Below, piece by piece: positions 26,858 through 35,996 of a stretch of 64,000 nucleotides of DNA. Within the stretch, counting starts at the first letter, position 1; the number at the start of each line of letters is the position of its first letter. Made by a program: the position numbers and the translations under genes. A model generated the notes under the pieces. The model was not told the origin of the DNA. It searched no databases and saw only the letters and a program-made list of their open reading frames with translations. Origin of the DNA: JBFWMG01 sp050251715 (lineage in GTDB: Bacteria; Desulfobacterota; Desulfovibrionia; Desulfovibrionales; Desulfovibrionaceae). Where the stretch lies: positions 171,479 through 235,478 of the forward strand of contig JBFWMG010000003.1 in the NCBI GenBank assembly GCA_050251715.1, read 5' to 3'.

Positions 26858-28120
26858 TTATATGAATATGGTCAGCAGCTTCGGCATAAAGGCGAAGAGC
26901 ACCAACATGACGAGGTAGACCAGGAAATAGGGCACGATGTCCTTGACCACGACTTCGAGTTTTTCATCGGCTATGTTGCAGGCGATGAAGAGGTTGAGCC
27001 CGACCGGCGGCGTGAATTGGCCCACGGCCAGGGCGATGATGGTGAACACGCCGAAATAGATGGGGTTGATGTGCACGGCTTCGACCACGCCGAGGATGGT
27101 GGGCACGAACAGGACCAGCGCCGCGACGTTGTCCAGGAAGGTGCCGAGCACCAGGAGCATGGCCAGGATGATGAGCATGACCACGGTCTGGTTGTCCGTG
27201 AAGCCCAGGAGCAGGGCGGCGAAGTGCTGGGGCACCTGCTCGGCGGTGATGATGAAGCCGAAGAGGTTGGCCGTGCCCATGAGGAACATGATGAGCGCCG
27301 CGTTTTCCGCCGTGCTCTTGAGGATGCCGTACATGGAGCGCAGGGTCAGGGTCCGGTAGATGAAGAAGCCCACCAGCGCGCCGTAGAGGCAGGCGATGGC
27401 GGCGGATTCGGTGGCCGTGAACATGCCGGAATAGATGCCGCCCAGGATGATGAGGGGCATGAGCATGGCCAGGGTGCTGTCCTTGAGCACCTTGGCGGCG
27501 CTGCCGGGCGGGAAGGGCTCTTCCCGGGCGAATCCCTTCTTCTTGGCGATGATGAAGTTGGCCGCGATGAGCATGATGGCGATGAGCACGCCGGGCACGA
27601 TGCCGCAGATGAACATCTGGCCGATGGACACGCCCGCGATGACGCCGAAGACCACCATGGTCAGGCTGGGCGGGATGATGAGCCCCAACGCGCCCGACGC
27701 CGCGACCACGGAGGCGGAATAGGCGCGGCTGTAGCCGCGCTTGACCATGGACGGGATCATGATGGACCCGATGGCCGCCGTGGTGGCCGGCGCGGAACCC
27801 GAGATGGCCCCGAAGAAGGCCGACGCGCCGGTGGTGATGTGCGCCAGGCCGCCGGGATAGCGGCCCACCAGCATGGCGGCCAGCGCCACGAGCTTGTCCG
27901 AGATCTTGGCCTCGGCCATGATGTTGCCCGCCAGCAGGAACAGGGGGATGGCCATGAACGGGAAGCTGTTGATGCCGTTGAAGACCTTTTGCGGCAGGAT
28001 GAGGAAGGGCATGTGGCTGCCGAAATGGATGGCCAAAAGGCCCGCCACGCCCAGGGCTATGGCAATGGGCACGCCCATGGCCAGGAACACGAAGAAGGCG
28101 ATGAAAAGGCTTGAAACCAT
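26858..28120 (-). CDS. dctM: TRAP transporter large permease (DctM)
   Basis: 420-aa polytopic membrane protein with about twelve hydrophobic segments and the DctM hallmarks: PLFLLAGNIM, GGLAHITTGASAFFGAISGSAPATTAAIGSIMIP and FTPPVGLNLF. It drives sodium- or proton-coupled uptake with DctQ and a periplasmic DctP. It begins three bases after the dctQ stop. The substrate is not readable; neighbours suggest a C4 hydroxy-dicarboxylate or related acid. Confidence 0.93.
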   Translation of the reverse strand: MVSSLFIAFFVFLAMGVPIAIALGVAGLLAIHFGSHMPFLILPQKVFNGINSFPFMAIPLFLLAGNIMAEAKISDKLVALAAMLVGRYPGGLAHITTGASAFFGAISGSAPATTAAIGSIMIPSMVKRGYSRAYSASVVAASGALGLIIPPSLTMVVFGVIAGVSIGQMFICGIVPGVLIAIMLIAANFIIAKKKGFAREEPFPPGSAAKVLKDSTLAMLMPLIILGGIYSGMFTATESAAIACLYGALVGFFIYRTLTLRSMYGILKSTAENAALIMFLMGTANLFGFIITAEQVPQHFAALLLGFTDNQTVVMLIILAMLLVLGTFLDNVAALVLFVPTILGVVEAVHINPIYFGVFTIIALAVGQFTPPVGLNLFIACNIADEKLEVVVKDIVPYFLVYLVMLVLFAFMPKLLTIFI

Positions 28121-28123
28121 GGC

Positions 28124-28630
28124 TCACTCCACCACGCGTTGCTTGGGTTCGTCCTGGTCGGCCAGGGGGAGCGGGGTCCGGCAGTCGCGCAGCATGTGCT
28201 CGAGGATGTACAGGATGGAGATCCCGGAGCAGAGCGGAATGGAGAACACCACATAGCCAAGGGGAATGCCCGTGGAGGGCGACATCTGGAGCATGGAGCG
28301 CATGGTCAGGGTGCTGCCTTCCTTGAGCAGCACGACGAAGAAGAAGAGCATCACGCAATAGCTCGTCATGCGGATGGCCAGGGCGGGCCGGGCGGGGAGC
28401 AGCCCCACCAGCGCGTCCACGGCGATATGGGTCTTCTTGCGCACGGCGATGGTGCAGCCCAGCATGACGACATAGATCATGGCGTAGATGGACAGCTCCT
28501 GCGTGGCGGAAAGCGGGTCGTTGAGCACATAGCGGTAGAAGACCTGGACAATGACCAGGATCGTCATGAAACCGAGGGACAGGGCCGACAGGTTTCGGAT
28601 GAGCTCGTTGAGCCGTTCGAGAATCTTCAT
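28124..28630 (-). CDS. dctQ: TRAP transporter small permease (DctQ)
   Basis: 168 aa with four membrane helices and the family signature VQVFYRYVLNDPLSATQELSIYAMIYVVMLG. It forms the membrane complex with DctM. The start at MKILERLNELIRNLS was chosen because the longer frame lacks homology and a GCGCGATG context fits. The C-terminus is a short charged tail. Confidence 0.9.
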   Translation of the reverse strand: MKILERLNELIRNLSALSLGFMTILVIVQVFYRYVLNDPLSATQELSIYAMIYVVMLGCTIAVRKKTHIAVDALVGLLPARPALAIRMTSYCVMLFFFVVLLKEGSTLTMRSMLQMSPSTGIPLGYVVFSIPLCSGISILYILEHMLRDCRTPLPLADQDEPKQRVVE

Positions 28631-28667
28631 CGCGCCTCCGGGTTCCGGTTGTGGATGGTGTGCCCTC

Positions 28668-28771
28668 GTGTCGCGTCCCTGAAAAAAATGACAGTGTTTT
28701 TCAGGGAAAAACAATACATTTTAAGTTATTATCCTCAAAATTCGTATCCACTCATTGTGAGGACGCGACAC
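28668..28771. repeat. 104-base AT-rich insert with 11-bp terminal inverted repeats
   Basis: GTGTCGCGTCC at 28668-28678 is exactly inverted at 28761-28771; the right copy touches the last base of the dehydrogenase stop codon. Inside, CCCTGAAAAA and TTTTTCAGGG (28677-28709) form a second perfect 10-bp inverted repeat. The interior is AT-rich, unlike its neighbours. It sits between the dehydrogenase and dctQ and may hold a promoter, operator or terminator for dctQM, or be a small mobile relic. I see no target duplication. Confidence 0.6.
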
Positions 28772-29847
28772 TAGCCCGCCAGCAACGCCTGCCTGACGGC
28801 GTCGCCCATGGCGTCCGTGGCGGCCTCGCCCCCCATGTCCCTGGTGCGTACCTGGCCCTTGGCCAGCACGCCGCGCACGGCGGCGCCAATGCCTTCCGCC
28901 GCAGCCTCCTCGCCCAGGAATTCGAGCATCATGCGCACGGATTCGATGCTGGCGATGGGGTTGACCACGTGCTTGCCGGTGTACTTGGGCGCGGAGCCGT
29001 GGATGGGCTCGAACATGGACGGGAATTCCCGTTCCGGGTTGATGTTGCCCCCGGCGGCAAAGCCCATGCCGCCCTGGAGCATGGCGCCCAGGTCCGTGAT
29101 GATGTCGCCAAAGAGGTTGGAGGCGACAATGACGTCGAACCAGCCGGGGTTCTTGACCATCCACATGGTCATGGCGTCCACCAGCGCCTTGTCGGTGGTG
29201 ATGCCGGGATGTTGTTCCGCGACTTCCTTGTAGATTTTGTCCCAGAAGACCATGGAGTAGTTGAGGGCGTTGGACTTGGTGCAGTTGGTCACCATGCCCT
29301 TGTATCCGGCGCTCTTGCGCTTTTCGGCCAGGTCGAAGGCGTAGCGCATCACCCGCTCGCATCCCTGGCGGGAGAAGATCGCGGTCTGCAGGGCGAACCC
29401 GTCGGGGTCGTCGACCTTGAAGAAGGATCCGGTGCCGCTGTATTCGCCCTCGTTGTTCTCGCGCACCACGACGAAGTCGACGCTTTCGGGCGTGGCGGTG
29501 CGCACGGGCGTGGACACGCCGGGGTACAGCCGGATGGGCCGCAGGTTCACGTACTGCTTGAAGCCCTTGCGGATCTCCAGCAGCATGGTCAGCGAGACGT
29601 GGTCGGGCACCTTGCCCTCGTCGCCCACGCAGCCCAGGAAGATGGCGTCAAAGGTCTTGAGCGTGTCCAGGGCGTCTTCGGGCATCATGCGGCCATGCGC
29701 CAGGTAATGGTCGCACCCCCAGTCAAAACGCGCCGAGGTGGTGGTGAAACCGTACTTGCCGGCCGCCGCGTCCAGAATTTTCACTGCCTCGTCGGCGATC
29801 TCGTTGCCGACGCCGTCACCGGGGATGATGGCGATATTGTAATGCAT
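28771..29847 (-). CDS. Tartrate/D-malate-type beta-decarboxylating dehydrogenase
   Basis: 358-aa member of the isocitrate/isopropylmalate dehydrogenase family, of TtuC/DmlA length. Visible signatures are IAIIPGDGVGNEIADEAVKIL, the substrate loop VVVRENNEGEYSGTG, and the metal/NAD site IVASNLFGDIITDLGAMLQGGMG followed by FEPIHGSAPKYTGK. The family oxidises and decarboxylates D-malate, tartrate or isopropylmalate with NAD. Its position between a TRAP binding protein and the TRAP permeases suggests it metabolises the imported acid. Confidence 0.85.
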   Translation of the reverse strand: MHYNIAIIPGDGVGNEIADEAVKILDAAAGKYGFTTTSARFDWGCDHYLAHGRMMPEDALDTLKTFDAIFLGCVGDEGKVPDHVSLTMLLEIRKGFKQYVNLRPIRLYPGVSTPVRTATPESVDFVVVRENNEGEYSGTGSFFKVDDPDGFALQTAIFSRQGCERVMRYAFDLAEKRKSAGYKGMVTNCTKSNALNYSMVFWDKIYKEVAEQHPGITTDKALVDAMTMWMVKNPGWFDVIVASNLFGDIITDLGAMLQGGMGFAAGGNINPEREFPSMFEPIHGSAPKYTGKHVVNPIASIESVRMMLEFLGEEAAAEGIGAAVRGVLAKGQVRTRDMGGEAATDAMGDAVRQALLAG

Positions 29848-29942
29848 TGCAACGTTCCTTGTGGCTGGTTGTGGTGCGTCATGCCTGGCGCGGGGCGGGC
29901 ACGGGCCCGCCCGCGCGCCGGGAGGGGTATTCGGTTCGCTGG

Positions 29943-30935
29943 CTACATCTTGCCCGCGACGGTCTTTTCGATGTCGTTGATGATGGAGGCGTCGAGCTTC
30001 TTCTTGTAGGCCTCGATCACGGGCTTGACCATCTCGCGGAAGGGCTGCTTTTCCACGTCGAGCACCTGCATGCCGTGCGCGGCAACCTCGTCCCACTGGG
30101 TCTTTTCCAGATCCTCGACCATCTTGGTGTGCACCGGGCCCATTTCCATGGCGGTTTCCACAATGGCCTTGCGGTACGCCTCGGGCATGCCGTCAAGCAG
30201 TGCCTTGTTCATGATGAGCGGCGAGGAGAGGTGGATGTGCCCGGTGCGGGAGACGTACTTCTGCACTTCGTAGAACTTCTGGGTCAGGATGTGGGCGGGC
30301 GGGTTTTCCTGGCCGTCCACGGTGCCCAGCTGCAGGGCGGAGTACAGCTCGCCAAAGGAGATGACCGTGGGACCGGCGCCCAGCGCCTTGAAGGTGGACA
30401 CGAACACTTCGCCTTCGGGCACGCGGATCTTCATGCCCTTGAGGTCGGCGGGCGACTTGATGGGCTGCTTGTTGTTGGTGATGTGGCGCATGCCGTTGTC
30501 CCACCAGCCGATGACCACGGCGCCGTGGGGCTCCAGCTTCTTGGCCAGGCGTGCGCCGATGGGGCCGTCCAGCACCTTGCGCACGTCATTGTTGTCGTTG
30601 AACAGGAAGGGCAGGTTCAGGATGCCCATGTCCGGCACCCAGTTGGACAGCACGGTGTCGGAGGCGAGCACCATGTCCTGCGTGCCCATCATGGTGCCTT
30701 CCACGGCCTCCAGCTGCTTGCCGAGCTGGTCGGCGGGGAACACGTCGATGATGACCTTGCCGCCGGTCTTTTCCGCGACCTTCTTGGCGAACATCGTGCA
30801 AATGGACTGGTAATGGTGGGTGGGGGCGCCCGTGTGACCAAGCTTGAGCTTGTACGTATCCCCGGCAAACGCGCCGCTGCACAGACCCAGGCTGAGCAAG
30901 GCCACAGCCGCCAATAGGACGATCACCTTTTTCAT
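29943..30935 (-). CDS. dctP: TRAP transporter periplasmic substrate-binding protein (DctP)
   Basis: 330 aa with a cleavable signal peptide (KKVIVLLAAVALLSLGLCSGAFA). The body shows DctP-family features: LKLGHTGAPTHHYQSICTMFAKKVAEKTGGKV, IDVFPADQLG, and the conserved Arg in IRVPEGEVFVSTFKALGAGPTVISFGELYSALQLGTVDGQENP, which binds the ligand carboxylate. An AAGGAG site precedes the start. It heads the leftward operon dctP, dehydrogenase, dctQ, dctM, asparaginase. Confidence 0.92.
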   Translation of the reverse strand: MKKVIVLLAAVALLSLGLCSGAFAGDTYKLKLGHTGAPTHHYQSICTMFAKKVAEKTGGKVIIDVFPADQLGKQLEAVEGTMMGTQDMVLASDTVLSNWVPDMGILNLPFLFNDNNDVRKVLDGPIGARLAKKLEPHGAVVIGWWDNGMRHITNNKQPIKSPADLKGMKIRVPEGEVFVSTFKALGAGPTVISFGELYSALQLGTVDGQENPPAHILTQKFYEVQKYVSRTGHIHLSSPLIMNKALLDGMPEAYRKAIVETAMEMGPVHTKMVEDLEKTQWDEVAAHGMQVLDVEKQPFREMVKPVIEAYKKKLDASIINDIEKTVAGKM

Positions 30936-31058
30936 GAGACGTCTCCTTTGCATGAGGGTTTCATAATGCACGGCCACCGCATCAGCGTTTTGCCAGACCC
31001 GCCAAAAGTTCGAAGCGCCAGGCATCTCTCCGTGACCAGGTGCCGCATGACTAGAACT

Positions 31059-31087
31059 AATTTAAAGCCAGAGCGCTCCGACGTCAA
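31059..31087 (-). promoter_or_regulatory. Sigma-70-like promoter for the dctP operon
   Basis: On the minus strand TTGACG and TAAATT are spaced by 17 bases, about 125 bases upstream of the dctP start, in a locally AT-rich region. It would drive the whole TRAP/dehydrogenase/asparaginase operon. Confidence 0.55.
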
Positions 31088-31569
31088 CATATAAGTTGGC
31101 AGACATCATATGTTTAGGAAACGAAGACAATTTTGTGATATGCTGTTTTGGAGTAAGCTGAAATATATGAATAATTATCATGGAGATCTGCCGTCGCGCG
31201 CGGTATCGTGGCGGGGCGGAGCGGAGGGCATGCGCTGCTGGACGCGGTGTGCTGCGCGGCGGGAGGCGTCGTGCTGTGCGGCGGGAGGCGGGGGAGGGCA
31301 TGGCTGATGGTTACCGGAACAAGAGCGGGATGCCCTGCGGGGCGCGGCGGGTCGCCCTGCGGGGCTGGGGTATGGCGGGCAATGGCGGTGGGGGCAAGGC
31401 CCGTGGCGGGGATGACGGCGGCGGGGATGCCCGTGGCCGTGGCCGTGGGAGCGGGCATGGCACGCGTTGCCGCCGGTTGGCCATTCACCGCCTTTTGGGT
31501 TGGCAATTGCCGCCTTTCGCGGTACAAGCGCCTGCCCGCAAGGGAACATGCCTGTTCAGGAGGAAAACC
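31088..31569. other. Gene-free stretch between dctP and the NifX-like gene
   Basis: The left part (to about 31185) is AT-rich and probably regulatory. The right part is GC-rich and repetitive, with imperfect copies of a GCGGCGGGAGGC unit near 31250-31295. Frames open through it but they lack any recognisable protein pattern. Confidence 0.5.
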
Positions 31570-31965
31570 ATGACCAAGATAGCTATTCCGTCCAAGAAGG
31601 ACGGCTCGGTTGACGAGCATTTCGGCCACTGCGAGTTCTTCACCATCGCCACGGTGGACGAGAACAAGACCGTGGTGGACGAGGAAATGTACATCCCCGC
31701 TCCGGGTTGCGGCTGCAAGTCCAATCTGGCGGGCGTGCTCAAGCAAATGGGCGTGACCCAGCTTGTGGCGGGCAACATGGGCGAAGGCGCTGTGGCGCAG
31801 CTGCAAAAGCAGGGCATCGCCGTGGTGCGCGGCGCGCAGGGGCCGGTGCAGGACGCGCTGGCCGCCTACCTGCGCGGCGAGCTCAAGGACGCCGACATCA
31901 TCTGCCACGCCCACGACGACGGCCACGAGTGCCATCACGCCCACGAGGCGCTCAAGCCGCTCTAG
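31570..31965 (+). CDS. NifX/NifB-C-terminal-like (dinitrogenase FeMo-cofactor biosynthesis fold) protein
   Basis: 131 aa. The N-terminus KIAIPSKKDGSVDEHFGHCEFFTIATVD is the usual start of small FeMo-co-binding-fold proteins. A CGCKSN motif and a G-rich middle follow, and the C-terminus is His/Cys-rich (HAHDDGHECHHAHE), likely metal binding. An AGGAGG site precedes the ATG. There are no nif genes in the window; in sulfate reducers such orphans often accompany metal-cluster proteins. The function is unproven. Confidence 0.82.
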   Translation: MTKIAIPSKKDGSVDEHFGHCEFFTIATVDENKTVVDEEMYIPAPGCGCKSNLAGVLKQMGVTQLVAGNMGEGAVAQLQKQGIAVVRGAQGPVQDALAAYLRGELKDADIICHAHDDGHECHHAHEALKPL

Positions 31966-32057
31966 GAGCCTATACGAGGGGGGAGGCGGCGCGCCGTCCA
32001 CCCACCCGCTTTGAGGCGGCGCCCCCGCATGGCCGTCGGCACATGGACGAAAAGATT

Positions 32058-32090
32058 GTTCGGGGGGATGGCCTGCCCATCCCCCCGAAC
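32058..32090. terminator. Perfect 14-bp hairpin downstream of the NifX-like gene
   Basis: GTTCGGGGGGATGG is exactly inverted after a five-base loop. There is no T run on the right (CTATTATATG) but a T-rich context appears when read leftward. It is probably a terminator; a regulatory palindrome is possible. The remaining 31966-32387 shows no gene. Confidence 0.5.
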
Positions 32091-32387
32091 CTATTATATG
32101 GTGATAGTGTGCAATCCGTGCGGCGGCGTGGGGAAGGCCTCCCTGGCAGGATGTCTTGCGCCGGTGCGCTCGCCGCCCGCGCCATCCGCCCCTTCGGCCT
32201 TTTCCGAAAAACCCTCCCCACCCACTTCCCCAGCCAGTGCGCACGCGCCATGCCCTGCCCGGATGGCGCGGCCACGATTGACAACCCGTCCAAAATATCG
32301 CACCCCCGTCTCGCCCGCACCGTTGCCGCCGGACACCTTGCCCGGCGCTGCGTGTGATGATTTTTCATTGTTAATCAAGGAGGATGC

Positions 32388-33569
32388 ATGAGCCAGGATA
32401 ACGCATACGCCACCGGAACCCAGGCGGTCTGGGCAGGAGAGGACCGTCTGTTCGAGGGCAACGCCACCCAGGTGCCCGTGGTCCACAGCGTCTCCTTTGC
32501 CTATGACGACATGGACGAATGGATGGACGTGTCCCTGGGCAAGCGGCCCGGCCACATCTACAGCCGCAACACCAATCCCACGGTGGCGGTGTTCGAGGAA
32601 AAGCTGCGCGTGCTCGAAGGGGCAGAGGCGGCCACCAGCGCCTCGTCCGGCATGGGCATCATCTCCAACGCCCTGTTCGCCCTGCTGGCCCCGGGCGACC
32701 GCGTGGTCTCGGTCAAGGACACCTACGGCGGCACCAACCGGATGTTCACCGAGTTCTTGCCCCGCATCAACGTGGACGTGACCCTGTGCGACACCGTGGA
32801 CCACGACGCCATAGAGGCCGAGGTGGCCAAGGGGTGCACGGTGCTGTACCTGGAGACCCCCACCAATCCGACCATCAAGATCCTGGACCTGGAGCGGCTG
32901 TCCCGCGCGGGCAAGGCCGTGGGCGCGGTGGTCATGGTGGACAACACCTTTGCCACGCCCATCAACCAGAATCCGCTGGCCCTGGGCGCGGACCTGGCGC
33001 TGCACAGCGCCACGAAATTCCTGGGCGGCCATGCGGACGCCCTGGGCGGCGTGGCCGCGGGCAGTACGGCGCTCATCAAAAAAATCTACGCCTACCGCGA
33101 GATCGTGGGCAGCGCCCTGGACCCCATGGCCGCCTATCTGCTGCTGCGGGGCATGAAGACCCTGCACCTGCGCATAGAGCGTCAGAACGCCAACGCCATG
33201 GAGATAGCGCGGTTTCTGGAGGCTCATCCCGGCGTGGAGCGGGTCTTCTATCCGGGCCTTGCGTCCCACACCGGCCACGAGATCGCCAGGCGCCAGATGC
33301 GCGGGTTCGGCGGCATGCTCAGCTTTGTGGCCAAGGGCGACACCTTTGCCGACGCCGCGCGTGTGCTGACCAAACTCAAGCTGGCCCGCCGCGCCGCCAA
33401 CCTGGGCGCGGTGGAGACCATCGCGGGCCCGCCCGCCACCACCAGCCACGTGGAATGCACGGCCGAGGAACGCCGCGCCATGGGTATTCCCGAAAGCCTG
33501 ATCCGCTATTCCGTGGGCATCGAGGACGTGGAGGATTTGAAGGCCGACCTGGACCAGGCGCTGCGCTGA
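32388..33569 (+). CDS. PLP-dependent cystathionine gamma-synthase-family enzyme
   Basis: 393-aa Cys/Met-metabolism PLP enzyme. The Schiff-base lysine is K210 in LHSATKFLGGHAD, the PLP-contacting aspartate is D185 in VVMVDNTFATP, and YSRNTNPTVAVFEEKL is the N-terminal signature. The family makes or breaks cystathionine, homocysteine or methionine (gamma-synthase, O-acetylhomoserine sulfhydrylase, gamma-lyase). The motif set alone does not settle the reaction. AAGGAGG precedes the start. Confidence 0.88.
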   Translation: MSQDNAYATGTQAVWAGEDRLFEGNATQVPVVHSVSFAYDDMDEWMDVSLGKRPGHIYSRNTNPTVAVFEEKLRVLEGAEAATSASSGMGIISNALFALLAPGDRVVSVKDTYGGTNRMFTEFLPRINVDVTLCDTVDHDAIEAEVAKGCTVLYLETPTNPTIKILDLERLSRAGKAVGAVVMVDNTFATPINQNPLALGADLALHSATKFLGGHADALGGVAAGSTALIKKIYAYREIVGSALDPMAAYLLLRGMKTLHLRIERQNANAMEIARFLEAHPGVERVFYPGLASHTGHEIARRQMRGFGGMLSFVAKGDTFADAARVLTKLKLARRAANLGAVETIAGPPATTSHVECTAEERRAMGIPESLIRYSVGIEDVEDLKADLDQALR

Positions 33570-33717
33570 TCCCGCCAGCCGCCCGGGCAGGCGCGGCGGA
33601 TTGTCCGGCAAGGGGGCGCGACCGATGGGCCGGCACGGCCTGGAGCGCGGGGCAGAGCGGCGGGGTGCGCCGCCCCCTGCTTGACCGCGGCCCCGCTCCG
33701 GCTTAGGAGGTGGCCCC

Positions 33718-35736
33718 ATGGCACTCATCAGCGCGAAAAACGTCACCATGTCCTTTGGCGGGCCCAAACTGCTCGATGACGTCTCCTTTCAGGTCGAGGC
33801 GGGGCAGCGGGTCTGCCTGGTGGGCCGCAACGGCGAGGGCAAATCGACCCTGCTGCGCCTGCTCAGCGGCGACCTGGTCGCTGACGGCGGCGAGATCGTC
33901 CGCAGCGTGGGGTTGTCCGTGGCCCGCCTGTCCCAGAAGGTGCCCGAGGTGCTGACCGGCACCATCTTCGAGGTGGTGGCCCAGGGATTGGGCGACCTGG
34001 GCGCGGTCATCGCCGACTACCATCGCGTGGGCGCGGAACTGGCCCAGGGCGGCGCGGCCGACGGCGCGGCGCGGCTGGCGGCCATCGAGGGCGCGCTGGA
34101 GGCGCAGGGCGGCTGGGAGGCGTTGACCACCATAGACATGGTCATCTCCCGCCTGAGCCTCGACCCGGAGCGCCGCTTCGAGCACCTGTCGGGCGGGCTC
34201 AAGCGCAGGGCGCTGCTGGCCCGCGCCCTGGCGGGCGCGCCCGACGTGCTGCTGCTCGACGAGCCCACCAACCATCTGGACATCGACTCCATCGTCTGGC
34301 TGGAGGAATTTGTGCTGCGCCACGTGAAGACGCTCGTCTTCATCACCCACGACCGCGCCTTTCTGCGCCGCATCGCCACGCGCATCATCGAACTGGACCG
34401 GGGCCGCCTGGCCGACTGGACCTGCGACTACGACACCTTTGTGGCGCGCAAGGAGGAGCAGTTGGCCATCGAGGAAAAGGGGTGGTCGGAGTTCGACAAG
34501 AAGCTGGCCCGCGAGGAGGCGTGGATCCGCCAGGGCATCAAGGCGCGCCGCACCCGCAACGAGGGCCGCGTGCGCGCGCTCAAGTCCATGCGCGAGGAGC
34601 GCCGGGAGCGGCGCGAGCGCACGGGCGGCGTGTCCATGGTCATCCAGGACGCGGACCGCTCGGGCAAGGTGGTGGTGGAGGCCACGGGCGTGACCTATGC
34701 GTGGCCCGAGGGCCAGGGTGGCGCGGCCCCGGGCGCGGGCACGGCGCGGCCCGTGTTTCGCGATGCGGACGTGACCATCCTGCGCGGCGACCGGGTGGGG
34801 GTCATCGGCCCCAACGGCGCGGGCAAGACTACGCTCATCCACGTGCTGCTGGGCATGCTGCAACCCACGGTGGGCACGGTGAAACTGGGCGCCAGGCTGG
34901 AGATCGCCTATTTCGACCAGCACCGCGAACAGCTGGACCCTGACGCCACGGTGCGTCATTGCGTGGGGCTGGGCAACGACGTGGTGACCATCAATGGCCG
35001 CACCAAGCACGTCATGGGCTATCTCAAGGATTTTCTGTTTTCGGCGGACCGCGCCAACAGCCCGGTGCGGGTGCTGTCCGGCGGCGAGCGCAACCGGCTG
35101 CTGCTGGCGCGGCTGTTCACCCGGCCCTCCAACGTGCTGGTCATGGACGAACCCACCAACGACCTGGACGCCGAGACCCTGGAACTGCTGGAGGATCGGC
35201 TGCTGGAGTATCCGGGCACCATCCTCGTGGTCAGCCACGACCGCGCCTTTTTGAACAACGTGGTCACCAGCACCATTGCCCTGGAGGGCGACGGCGCGGT
35301 GCGCGAGTACGTGGGCGGCTATGACGACTGGCTGCGCCAGCGGCCCGCCCCGGCGGCGCGAGCGGCGCAGGCCGATCCCTCCCGTCCTGGCGGCAAGCCC
35401 GGCCCGGCCCGGCCCGCCGCGTCAGGGGCGGGGGGGGCGGAGCGGGCGTCCGGCGCGGGAGGCAAGCCGCGCAAGCGCACCTTCAAGGAACAGCGCGAAC
35501 TGGACGACCTGACCGCCGAGCTGGCCGCGCTGCCCGCCATGATCGAGCAACAGGAACTGGCCATCGAGGCGGCTCACGCCCGCCTGGCCGACCCCGCCTT
35601 CTACCGCCAGCCCGGCGAGGCCATCACCGCGGCCAACGACGCCCTGGCCGCCCAGGAAGAGGCGCTGGCCGCCACCTATGCCCGCTGGGAAACGGTGGAG
35701 GCGCGCATCGGGGAGCTGGCCGCGCTGGGGGCGTAG
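33718..35736 (+). CDS. uup: ABC-F family ATPase (Uup-like)
   Basis: 672-aa soluble protein with two ABC domains: Walker A GRNGEGKST and GPNGAGKTT, signatures LSGGLKRRALLARAL and LSGGERNRLLLARLF, and Walker B LLLLDEPTNHLDID and VLVMDEPTNDLDAE. The first domain is followed by an interdomain linker rich in Arg/Glu. The C-terminus (KKRTFKEQRELDDL onward) is a coiled coil, as in Uup, preceded by a Pro/Ala/Gly-rich linker. It has no membrane segments, so it is not a transporter. ABC-F proteins act on the ribosome or on DNA intermediates. Start preceded by AGGAGG. Confidence 0.9.
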   Translation: MALISAKNVTMSFGGPKLLDDVSFQVEAGQRVCLVGRNGEGKSTLLRLLSGDLVADGGEIVRSVGLSVARLSQKVPEVLTGTIFEVVAQGLGDLGAVIADYHRVGAELAQGGAADGAARLAAIEGALEAQGGWEALTTIDMVISRLSLDPERRFEHLSGGLKRRALLARALAGAPDVLLLDEPTNHLDIDSIVWLEEFVLRHVKTLVFITHDRAFLRRIATRIIELDRGRLADWTCDYDTFVARKEEQLAIEEKGWSEFDKKLAREEAWIRQGIKARRTRNEGRVRALKSMREERRERRERTGGVSMVIQDADRSGKVVVEATGVTYAWPEGQGGAAPGAGTARPVFRDADVTILRGDRVGVIGPNGAGKTTLIHVLLGMLQPTVGTVKLGARLEIAYFDQHREQLDPDATVRHCVGLGNDVVTINGRTKHVMGYLKDFLFSADRANSPVRVLSGGERNRLLLARLFTRPSNVLVMDEPTNDLDAETLELLEDRLLEYPGTILVVSHDRAFLNNVVTSTIALEGDGAVREYVGGYDDWLRQRPAPAARAAQADPSRPGGKPGPARPAASGAGGAERASGAGGKPRKRTFKEQRELDDLTAELAALPAMIEQQELAIEAAHARLADPAFYRQPGEAITAANDALAAQEEALAATYARWETVEARIGELAALGA

Positions 35737-35996
35737 CGCCCGGTCCGTGCCGAAGGGGCGCACCGTCCGCCACCCCGCGTGGCCGCCGCCGAGGCGCTGG
35801 TGGCCGCATGTCGCCGAGTGGGCCCAAACGGCCCGTCGTCGCTGGTGTTCCCATGCGGGGCTGGGCAGAGCCGTGGGCCTATGCAACCATGTCTTGCCCC
35901 TGGAAGTGAAGTCTGCTAGAAGAATGGGCATGTTTCTGTGTGTGAACCCCTCCTCGCTACCTGCCTGGAAAGTTTGGCCATGTAGGTAGCTTTTTC

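Noticed and set aside
31180..31569. Repetitive GC-rich stretch considered as CRISPR or coding repeat
   Set aside because: Units are irregular in length, overlapping and without unique spacers; looks like low-complexity sequence.
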